Assembly: GCA_022844105.1 (NCBI GenBank)
Contig: JALHMJ010000013.1
Location: 32,310 to 96,309, forward strand
DNA: 64,000 bases
From: Hyphomicrobium sp.
Lineage (GTDB): Bacteria; Pseudomonadota; Alphaproteobacteria; Rhizobiales; Hyphomicrobiaceae
Reading direction: 5' to 3'
The position numbers were made by a program, and so were the translations under genes. The notes under the pieces were generated by a model, which was not told the origin of the DNA, did not search any database, and was given only the letters and a program-made list of their open reading frames with translations. Below, one piece after another: positions 36,766 through 43,854 of this stretch (positions are counted from its first letter, which is position 1; every line of letters begins with the position of its first letter).

Positions 36766-37392
36766 ATGACACGGTTTAAGTCCCTGGCTGTAGCTATCGT
36801 GTTGGCGGCTGCTGCCTTTGTCGGTGTTGGTAGTGTTCAAACCGTCAGCGCTCGAGACACAATAAAACAATTCAGTGCGTACGATCTCTACGTCGATCCG
36901 CAAGGCAATATCTCTTTGCCGGAGAATTTCCAGATCGATTGGACATTCATGGGATCTTGGGCCGTAGCCGACGGCGGCAAGGTTCCAGAAATTCACAACG
37001 TCTATGCACCCAAGGAAGTGATCGAAGACTACAAGAAAAACGGCGAATTTTCTGACGGCGCGATACTCGTCAAGGAAGCGCGTCACGCACGCGGAGCCCA
37101 ACATACCACTGGCCTAGCCCACTGGGTTGGCGACGTGAAGGTTTGGTTCGTCATGGTCCGTGACAAGAAAGGCCGTTTTCCCAATAATCCGCTCTGGGGC
37201 GAGGGGTGGGGTTGGGCGCTATTTAATGGCGACGACCGCAAGAAGCAGGTCGCAACAGACTTTCGCAACGATTGTCTCGGTTGCCATGCCCCGGCCAAGG
37301 ACACCGATTGGACCTACATTTATGCCTATCCAGTTCTCGGCGATCAGGTTGCAAAGTACGCACCCGCTCGCGATGCTGAGAAGCAGAAATAG
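36766..37392 (+). CDS. Cytochrome P460-family c-type haem protein
   Basis: This 208-residue exported protein starts at ATG 36766 (GGAG 8 bases upstream) with a clean signal peptide (FKSLAVAIVLAAAAFVGVGS). The mature domain follows the P460 pattern: LPENFQIDWTFMGSWAV, then the mid-domain HNVYAPKEVIEDYKKNGEFS with the conserved G-x-F-x-D-G-A sequence, and a single haem-binding CLGCH (C170-H174) near the C-terminus followed by DWTYIYAYPVL. P460 cytochromes oxidise hydroxylamine or bind NO in the periplasm. Translation could also begin at 36571. The LysR gene immediately upstream is a candidate regulator. Confidence 0.85.
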   Translation: MTRFKSLAVAIVLAAAAFVGVGSVQTVSARDTIKQFSAYDLYVDPQGNISLPENFQIDWTFMGSWAVADGGKVPEIHNVYAPKEVIEDYKKNGEFSDGAILVKEARHARGAQHTTGLAHWVGDVKVWFVMVRDKKGRFPNNPLWGEGWGWALFNGDDRKKQVATDFRNDCLGCHAPAKDTDWTYIYAYPVLGDQVAKYAPARDAEKQK

Positions 37393-37641
37393 GAGATAAT
37401 CGGCGCGTCAGACGCAATGGCGGCATAAGGATCTACGTCCGCCTAGCCTTGAATTTCCGCGTCCGGGGTGATGCGAATCCAACTGCGCAACCGCCCACCC
37501 GGTCCCGAGAGCCAGAGGCGGTCGCTTTCAGATTTGCGATTCTCCGTGGCTCTAGATCATGCCGGCTTCTCGCGACTCAACGGTGTTGGAACGCACGGGA
37601 CGAATTGCGTTCGCTTCATCATCACGCGAGGAACGACAACC

Positions 37642-37908
37642 ATGCGATCGTCAACCGATTACACCGGCCCAAAGGCAGGCCGGATTTCTGTCGAGGCCGC
37701 CACGAAAGCAGCTACGGTTCAGTCGAACATCGAAGAGATTAGGGAGGCCTGGGACATCTTCCGGAGTGCAGACACCGTTCGGCTCTCAGTATGGCACAAG
37801 CCACCCTCTCCGTACGATACGGACATTGTGCAAGCCTCGGAGAGCATTCCAATTTCTGCAGTGGCCACAATTCTGCAGCAGCGCTTCGAACATCAGATAA
37901 GCAGCTGA
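37642..37908 (+). CDS. Small hypothetical protein (88 residues)
   Basis: ATG 37642 is preceded by GAGGAA at a good distance. The product is polar and mixed alpha/beta (AATKAATVQSNIEEIREAWD, then TVRLSVWHKPPSPYDTDIV) with normal codon use; the upstream extension of the same frame to 37468 has poor composition and is excluded. No signal peptide or recognised domain is visible. It lies just outside the left end of the mobile island. The family is not recognised. Confidence 0.45.
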   Translation: MRSSTDYTGPKAGRISVEAATKAATVQSNIEEIREAWDIFRSADTVRLSVWHKPPSPYDTDIVQASESIPISAVATILQQRFEHQISS

Positions 37909-38071
37909 ACGAAGACGTCAGCACCCTTGGGTTTGAGCCGACCATCGTCAGTTTGACGCCCCGCTCTGAAGAAGAAGCATCCCAGCAAGCGACTGGCGCT
38001 GGCTCCGGTCACCCAATCGGGCCAGCGCCATCTGCGGCGACAATCCATTTTTCTTTTGTAATTAAAAAGTT

Positions 38072-38117
38072 TGGCGCGCCCGGCTGGATTCGAACCAGCG
38101 GCCGCTCGCTTAGAAGT
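38072..38117 (-). tRNA. 3' half of tRNA-Arg(UCU): island attachment site (left junction)
   Basis: Read on the minus strand, the 46 bases contain an anticodon loop CTTCTAA, a variable loop, a perfect T-arm (GCTGG-TTCGAAT-CCAGC), the acceptor 3' strand CGGGCGC, a discriminator G and encoded CCA. The sequence on the 5' side (GTCAGAACGTGAA) cannot pair with the anticodon 3' stem (GCGAG), and no D-arm is present, so only the 3' half is here. This is the signature of integration into a tRNA gene. The tyrosine integrase gene begins 222 bases away. The intact tRNA gene should lie at the other end of the island. Confidence 0.75.
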
Positions 38118-38224
38118 TTCACGTTCTGACCACGCAGGCCTCCGCAAGCGTCCGCAACAGCCATTGTTTTCAGTACGTTATTCGCGTTGCAGGACGCACC
38201 CGTACGCGCCAGTACGCATCAGAT

Positions 38225-38266
38225 ACGGTTCGCACACGGTTCGCGCGTCAGACCTACACGGTTCGC
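38225..38266. repeat. Three direct repeats ACGGTTCGC next to the integrase gene (possible arm-type sites)
   Basis: ACGGTTCGC occurs at 38225-38233, 38236-38244 and 38258-38266, spaced 11 and 22 bases apart. All lie between the tRNA fragment and the integrase start. Additional GTACGC motifs lie just upstream. Spacings of about one and two helical turns and the position fit integrase arm-binding sites, though this is inference. Confidence 0.5.
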
Positions 38267-38338
38267 GCGATCGGCGCTATCAGCGAACTCGAACCTCCTG
38301 CCCGCCGCTGTTTTGCAGGACACGCGAGAGCTGCCGAC

Positions 38339-39613
38339 ATGCCCCAGTACGAACCCACCAAGCTCACCGAAACCTTCATCCGCGACCTGCCGCTCGAAGG
38401 CATCGCCTATGCCGTCCGTGACACCAAGGTCACGGGGCTCTTCGTGGCCGTCAACAAGACCGGCAAGTCCTACAAGGTGCAGCGCGACCTCTGGCGCGGA
38501 CGCCGCGGCCAGCGCCAGCTGATCAAAACCGTCCGACACACACTCGGGTCGACCGAGGACCTGACGCTCGAACAGGCTCGCCTTAAGGCTGAGGACGTCA
38601 TTCGTCAGATCAAGCTCGGTATCGACCCCAACGAACCGCTGGCCGGCCAGAAGGCGGAAGGCTGGACTGTCGATGTCCTGTTCGAAGAATACGCGGCCGA
38701 CCTCCGCGCGCGGGAATGCTCGGAGCGCACCATCGAAGACACACTCGCCCGCCGCGACCGCTACCTCCCTGATTGGAAGGACATGCCCCTCACATCGCTG
38801 TCGCGGTCGATCGTCCGCGCCAAGCACGTGGAGCTCACCAAGACCCGCGGCAAGGTCACGGCGAACCACGTCATGCGCGACTTCCGCGCTGCCTATAACC
38901 TCGCTCTTCGAGTTGTCGATAATCCCGATCTCCTCCCCGACAACCCGGTCAAGGCCGTCACCTTCAACAAGGAGCGGCGCAAGAACGCCGTTATCCATCC
39001 CGACGACCTACCCGACTGGTGGGACAAGATGCAGGCGATCCCCAATCCCCTGCGCCGCACCATGCATGAGTTCGGGTTGTATTCCGGGCTGCGGCCCGGG
39101 ACGCTGGTCGCGCTCCGCCGCGACTGGATCCAGTGGCGCGACCGCGCCGTCTCGATCCCCAAGATGAAATCGGGGCGCAGCTTCGACCTGCCCCTCTCCG
39201 ATCACATGATCGCTGTCCTGAAGCGCGCTATCACTATCGGCGACGTCCTCTTCCCCGGCTCGGAGTGGGTGTTCCCGACGCGGGCTCTAAAAGACAACCC
39301 GAAGCGCGGCATCAAGCGCGGCGACACCATCCCGACGCAGATCTGGCGGGAAAAGTCGCTCCCCAGCGAAACGGGCCACCTCCTGCGCCACACCTATCGG
39401 ACGATTGCCCAGCGCATCTGCCTCGACAAGATCGAAGCACGGCTTCTCCTGGACCACACCGTGCCGGGGATCGACGGCGTCTACATCCATGAGAAGGCAT
39501 TGTTTGACAGGCTACTTGTGGCGCAGGAACAGATGACCGCGGCCATCGATCAGCTTAAAGCCAAAAAGCCGGCCATTGAGGTGGAGGCGCAACGGCTCAT
39601 CGCGGCTCAGTAG
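38339..39613 (+). CDS. Tyrosine-type site-specific integrase
   Basis: This 424-residue recombinase has an N-terminal arm-binding region (TKLTETFIRDLPLEGIAYAV, then the beta-sheet part GLFVAVNKTGKSYKVQRDLW), a SAM-like core-binding domain (about 105-200) and the catalytic domain. The catalytic residues are visible: R252 in YSGLRPG, the beta-hairpin lysine in KMKSGRSF, H351-x-x-R354 in LLRHTYRT, a His in LLLDHTVPG and the nucleophile Y382 in GVYIHE. The enzyme therefore looks active. Position beside the tRNA fragment and direct repeats identifies it as the island's integrase. Confidence 0.93.
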   Translation: MPQYEPTKLTETFIRDLPLEGIAYAVRDTKVTGLFVAVNKTGKSYKVQRDLWRGRRGQRQLIKTVRHTLGSTEDLTLEQARLKAEDVIRQIKLGIDPNEPLAGQKAEGWTVDVLFEEYAADLRARECSERTIEDTLARRDRYLPDWKDMPLTSLSRSIVRAKHVELTKTRGKVTANHVMRDFRAAYNLALRVVDNPDLLPDNPVKAVTFNKERRKNAVIHPDDLPDWWDKMQAIPNPLRRTMHEFGLYSGLRPGTLVALRRDWIQWRDRAVSIPKMKSGRSFDLPLSDHMIAVLKRAITIGDVLFPGSEWVFPTRALKDNPKRGIKRGDTIPTQIWREKSLPSETGHLLRHTYRTIAQRICLDKIEARLLLDHTVPGIDGVYIHEKALFDRLLVAQEQMTAAIDQLKAKKPAIEVEAQRLIAAQ

Positions 39614-39824
39614 ACCTGCATTATCCCAATAGCGGTCATCGGTACACAGCCTGTTTTCCGACGAGCCAAGTGCCTCCGACCGTGTCCGCAGTCAGAGGCA
39701 TAGCGTTCAATGTCGGAGACGCCACATTCAAACTCGATCGAACTCCCGAACACTGACCGCAGCAAACGACACCCGAAGGGAGACTGCTCACTCCAGTGGA
39801 TAGTGAGCACCAGACGGTCGCCAA

Positions 39825-41840
39825 TCACTCAACAGACTGCCGCTTCGCAAGCCACTTGCGCGGAATCAAGTAGTCCGTGTCTCCCCTCCATGTCTCTGGG
39901 GCGATGACATTGCTCTGGTCGCCCCATGCGTTCTGGTCGGCATGATCGAGGACGATGATTTGCAATCGGTTTTTAAAACTTTTCTGAGCACGCGCCAGGG
40001 CGGCAAAGATCTTCTGCGTCCTCGCGAGGTCCCCGAGCTTGCGCCGCCCCAGCGTGTCATCGGCGGTTTGTCCAGCAGCAGGTTCGACAATCTCCTCGAA
40101 CGTCTCTCCGGGGAAGTAGACCTGGCTCGGCTGGTCGATGAAGAGGAAGGTTGGAACCGGGTTGCCGGAGACTCGCTCCAAGAAGGTTCCGTGCAGCGCC
40201 AGCATGGCTGCGAGATGATAGCCCATCCAATTTTCGCCGCTGCCGATTTCCCAGAGAAAATCACTCTTGCTCTGTCCGGTGTGCGTAAACTTAAGGTTCA
40301 ACTCCTGTTCGTCGAGTTCAGGCGTACCCTCGGCACCGTCGATTTCCAACGCAGCAATGAACCGCTCTATGTAGTTTGAGATCGATTTATGGACTTCTGA
40401 CCGCTTTCGATCGCGCTCATCTTCATTCAGCTGGGCCCGCAGCCGAGCTATCTTTTCCCTGAGCAGACGATATTGCTCCTCGATGCCATCCTCGCCCTCC
40501 AGGTCGCCCATCATCTTCAGCGCTTGATCGATGCTTCCGAGGAAACGGTATACGCCCTCCAACGTGCGGCTTTGGCCTCTTTCGACATCGGCTTCGGCTT
40601 CGAGAACGCGACGAAGCTCACGAAGTTCGAGCTGGCGCTGTTCGTCCGAGAGTAGTTGCTGCTCGATATCCGCGATCTCTTTGTCGACGACGGGGCTCGC
40701 ATGACGCGTTCCCGCGATCATCGAGCTCAACTCGTCAAGCGGCTCCTTGAGGTCGCGAAGGAAGGCGCTGGCGGCGTCGGTGTCAGCCCCGCACAGGACA
40801 CAGTGCTCGCTGGTTACGGCAGATGTGAACCAATTCACGCCCTGCAATCTGGCCTGTTGATCGGCGGCGACCTCGTCATAGTCGGCGATCGAGGCGCGCA
40901 GGCTCTTGAGGCGACGCAGTCGGCGTTTCGCGGACGAAATCGCACGATCGACCGTCTGTTCCTGCTCTCTCGTCCGGTGGAGTTGGTCGACTGCCGAGGC
41001 CGTTCCGCCTCCGTTCGGCACTGTCGGTCCAGCACTGGCGACCAATGTGCGCATAAGATCAACAATCGCATTGAGGTCCGCAGGTGGCGATCCGGCAGGC
41101 AAGAGGTTCAGTTCCTGGCCCCGGAGAAACGCACCGGTTACGCTGCTCCTCCACGATTCAACGGCGGATCGGCGCAGGCGCAGCGATCGTTGCAATTGAC
41201 GCGCTTGCGCTTCGAGCTGATTCAATCGATGCATACGAATGAGGTCGTCATTGGTGATGATGCCGAGCGCGAGCGGCAGCAGATTCGCAAGCTTTTTGCG
41301 ATGTTCGGTCGTGTCTGCCTTAAATAGCAAGGTGTACGGGTTGGCGACGATGTGTTGTGGGAGGAAGTTGAATGCGGCCATGTCGCGAAACGAGGCACGG
41401 CCAGCGTAGCCTTCCTCTTCGTCGACGCTGAGACGGAGATCGGATAGCCCAGCGAGGGTGTCCATACGCTTCTTGAACGTCTCCACGCGTTCATTTGCGG
41501 TTGGCCGCTTGGGCAAAGGGGCGGCTGGATCGTAGCGCAATTCGACCCAATAGTGCGATGACGTGTCCCGACCATCGGGCTTCTTGCGGGCGATCATCAT
41601 CATGCCGAGGTCAGTTTCGACAACGAGTCCATACCACGACGCCAAGTTGCGGATGGGGCCGACGGGGATCGAACAGGTTCCGCTGCCCAGAACGTAGTCC
41701 ACAATCCAGACGAGGGAGGATTTGCCTGTCGCGCTCCAGCCGGTGATTACATTTAGCTTGTCGGGCGCGAAGTCTATGGTGCGAGGGTCCAGGCTTACGT
41801 CGTCGGGCCAGATCACAAGGCGCTTGATCAGCAACTTCAT
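39825..41840 (-). CDS. ABC-3C system ATPase (DUF3732 family, Rad50/SMC-like)
   Basis: This 671-residue ATPase has an N-terminal Walker A GWSATGKS (34-41) and a long helical, charged middle region (about 200-490). The apex of that region carries a CVLC pair (347-350), recalling the Rad50 zinc hook. The C-terminal half has a signature-like region WEIGSGENWMGYHLA and Walker B with the family-specific FLFIDQPSQVYFP (about 565-577; Q replaces the usual catalytic E). These features define DUF3732 proteins, the ATPases of the ABC-three-component systems predicted to act in defence. It is the last gene of a three-gene minus-strand operon: 1 base separates it from the middle component. Start ATG 41838-41840. 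Confidence 0.88.
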   Translation of the reverse strand: MKLLIKRLVIWPDDVSLDPRTIDFAPDKLNVITGWSATGKSSLVWIVDYVLGSGTCSIPVGPIRNLASWYGLVVETDLGMMMIARKKPDGRDTSSHYWVELRYDPAAPLPKRPTANERVETFKKRMDTLAGLSDLRLSVDEEEGYAGRASFRDMAAFNFLPQHIVANPYTLLFKADTTEHRKKLANLLPLALGIITNDDLIRMHRLNQLEAQARQLQRSLRLRRSAVESWRSSVTGAFLRGQELNLLPAGSPPADLNAIVDLMRTLVASAGPTVPNGGGTASAVDQLHRTREQEQTVDRAISSAKRRLRRLKSLRASIADYDEVAADQQARLQGVNWFTSAVTSEHCVLCGADTDAASAFLRDLKEPLDELSSMIAGTRHASPVVDKEIADIEQQLLSDEQRQLELRELRRVLEAEADVERGQSRTLEGVYRFLGSIDQALKMMGDLEGEDGIEEQYRLLREKIARLRAQLNEDERDRKRSEVHKSISNYIERFIAALEIDGAEGTPELDEQELNLKFTHTGQSKSDFLWEIGSGENWMGYHLAAMLALHGTFLERVSGNPVPTFLFIDQPSQVYFPGETFEEIVEPAAGQTADDTLGRRKLGDLARTQKIFAALARAQKSFKNRLQIIVLDHADQNAWGDQSNVIAPETWRGDTDYLIPRKWLAKRQSVE

Positions 41841-41841
41841 T

Positions 41842-42333
41842 TTACAACCCGATCCTCAGTCTCGTGGCCAAACTGGTATTGTCCTCTGCCGCGAACCAGG
41901 CTCCAAGGCGCCGAACGCATGCAAATATCTGGCTGACACTTTCAGCATCGTCGCGGATATCGAGTGGCAATCTCGCGCCGAGGGCGCGATATCCGGCAAA
42001 TCGTCGGCCATCGACGCGCTCCAGAAGACGCGCGGCGCAGGCGACTTGCAGCCCCTTCAGCGCATCCAGGGCGTAGAAGTCGATTCTGTGTTGCAGGCCG
42101 GCGAGAATGTCGGGGCAGTCTTCGAGAGCCTTGGACAATCCGCTGTTGAACTGCATGCGGAACGTCTGCTCGGCTGTGTCGCGATGGAACATCATCGCAG
42201 CGGCGATGACGAAGAGCGGCAACTCGGGAGCGGTGCCGTCTCCGTGTTCACGGAAGGACGCCGCGAAATGCCAGAGGGCCCGGGCGGTTAGCGCGGGATT
42301 GTGGAGAATGCGCTCCTCGTGGTCATGCCTCAT
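41842..42333 (-). CDS. ABC-3C system middle component
   Basis: This 163-residue all-alpha soluble protein begins MRHDHEERILHNPALTARAL; the N-P-A-L near the N-terminus followed by paired helices is typical of 'three component ABC system middle component' proteins. It has no catalytic motif. It is thought to connect the ABC ATPase to the CTD-bearing effector. The ATG at 42331-42333 overlaps the stop of the upstream effector gene by 11 bases (a GTG one codon earlier is an alternative), and the ATPase gene follows after 1 base, so the three are translationally coupled. Confidence 0.78.
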   Translation of the reverse strand: MRHDHEERILHNPALTARALWHFAASFREHGDGTAPELPLFVIAAAMMFHRDTAEQTFRMQFNSGLSKALEDCPDILAGLQHRIDFYALDALKGLQVACAARLLERVDGRRFAGYRALGARLPLDIRDDAESVSQIFACVRRLGAWFAAEDNTSLATRLRIGL

Positions 42334-43537
42334 CACCAGCCTTCGGTACGTAGGTCGTATCCCACCAAACGTCGTCGTTTTCGGCGAGCCGATGGTAGTG
42401 TCCCGAGGTCATGTATAGCTCGTCGCAGGGCGTGCCGGCCAGCGGCTCTCGGTGCTCGTAGGTAGTTCGCATCAGCACTTCATTGCCGATACGTCGAATG
42501 TCCGCACCGGCCATGTGCACCTTGGTCTGACGCATGATGTTGCGCCAGCGGGTGCTGAGGCGTTCGCCGCGATGGAGCCATTCCGACGGGGCAACGCTGC
42601 CCTCCTGACCGATGCGATACTTTTCGGCGCCAAACTGCAGGAAGTGATCAACCGACTGCACGACATCGTCATGCGTCGCGTCGATGCAGGTCAGGTGATG
42701 CACGAATCGACGGGTCATCGCTTTGGCGCGTTGCTCGGGATCGACGGGAACTTGCGAAGCCGGGCGCGGAAGCAGTCGTTGCCGGCGAAGCGACTGCTCC
42801 AGGAAGCGGCACTGACGCACGGCGCTGACCCTGCTTATGATCCCCGGCTCTCGGCGTCGCCAGGCTTCGAGCAAAGCCTCGGCCAGCCAGCCGAACAAGC
42901 TCTGAAAGATAGCCGAGTGGTCGAGATCGGGGTCGAGCGCGAATCCGCGAACGACAGGTTCCTGCCAGTCTCTTGCCTCGTAGCCATCGACGATGCGAAT
43001 GCCGGCAACGAGGGCCGACAGCGACGCGTCGTCGTCTTGCAGCACGTCGTCGATGATCACTTGGATTTTGGAGCGCGTCCCCTGACGCCCGTGAGAGGCC
43101 CCGGCCTGCCGAAGCGCCGCAACGATGTCCTGCGTCGTCCCCTCATTCGCTCCTAAGGCTTTAATGCGATCGATGATGGGACCGGCGATTTCGCTGTTGC
43201 AGGCAAACAGGTAGGTCGCACACCGCCCGCCAGCCCGACGCTGATGCACCCAGATTTGCAGGGTGCGCCAGAGCGCGGGGCTGCGATCCGACAGCACCCG
43301 TCTGGTCGGAGTTACGGTGTGCTTGTCTTGCTCCTGCGCGGCTACTGCCAGTCCCTGAAACGTCGTCACATCGTCGATGTGTTCGACGGCGACCGCATCG
43401 TTCGCCGGTGCTGCAAGATGGACAAGTGCCCGTTCGAGCTGAAATAGGCATCCAGCGACGCTGGGTGCGGCCGTATGGCTGGCCGTCGATGGACTTGCCA
43501 CGAGAATCGCTCTGCCTGACGTGGAACCGAGAATCAT
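42323..43537 (-). CDS. ABC-3C system effector: N-terminal nuclease-like domain plus ABC-3C C-terminal domain
   Basis: This 404-residue protein is the first gene of the operon. Its N-terminal part (GCLFQLERALVHLA ... VEHIDDVTTFQG ... VAAQEQDKH ... ALWRTLQIWV) follows the pattern of DUF4297/Cap4-like restriction-endonuclease folds: an acidic pair, then Q-x-x-D-K, then a tryptophan-bearing helix. The match is suggestive, not decisive. The C-terminal part (APSEWLHRGERLSTRWRNIM, and the end TSGHYHRLAENDDVWWD) is the CTD that characterises ABC-3C effector proteins. I infer a DNA-directed toxin held in check or deployed by the ATPase and middle component. The ATG at 43535-43537 has only a weak ribosome site. 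Confidence 0.75.
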   Translation of the reverse strand: MILGSTSGRAILVASPSTASHTAAPSVAGCLFQLERALVHLAAPANDAVAVEHIDDVTTFQGLAVAAQEQDKHTVTPTRRVLSDRSPALWRTLQIWVHQRRAGGRCATYLFACNSEIAGPIIDRIKALGANEGTTQDIVAALRQAGASHGRQGTRSKIQVIIDDVLQDDDASLSALVAGIRIVDGYEARDWQEPVVRGFALDPDLDHSAIFQSLFGWLAEALLEAWRRREPGIISRVSAVRQCRFLEQSLRRQRLLPRPASQVPVDPEQRAKAMTRRFVHHLTCIDATHDDVVQSVDHFLQFGAEKYRIGQEGSVAPSEWLHRGERLSTRWRNIMRQTKVHMAGADIRRIGNEVLMRTTYEHREPLAGTPCDELYMTSGHYHRLAENDDVWWDTTYVPKAGDEA

Positions 43538-43854
43538 TCGTGGCCGTTGCGCGGCGAGTCGTCAAGCAACGGCAAAGGGTTGTTCCACAGTCGTCAACGT
43601 ATAGTTTTAAGTGGACCCGCAAATAGGGCCGCGATGCCGACCACCCTTCACTCCTCCGGGCAGCGAGTTTTCAATATCCGAAGTTCCCTTCATTTTGGGT
43701 TGGATCGAATGGTGTGCAGGCAGTGGCCGAGTTACCAGCGCATATTCTCGTCGGCGAATTCGAGACAGGCGATAATAGCCCAGACCTCCCTCATGGGACT
43801 GGTCTAGCGACTGATGGATTAGGGTATAGTCATCCTAAATCCAAGGGGGCGATG
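43538..43854. promoter_or_regulatory. Divergent promoter region between the ABC-3C and TerB operons
   Basis: This 317-base gap has no supported gene. On the plus strand a -10-like TATAGT (43825-43830) precedes AAGGGGG, the ribosome site of the TerB gene. On the minus strand an AT-rich patch near 43596-43615 precedes the ABC-3C genes. Sharing one control region would couple the two systems, but I see no clear operator. Confidence 0.45.

Noticed and set aside
38071..38421. Plus-strand protein beginning ARPAGFEPAAARLEV
   Set aside because: This is the familiar spurious translation of a tRNA 3' end; the bases belong to the tRNA-Arg fragment.
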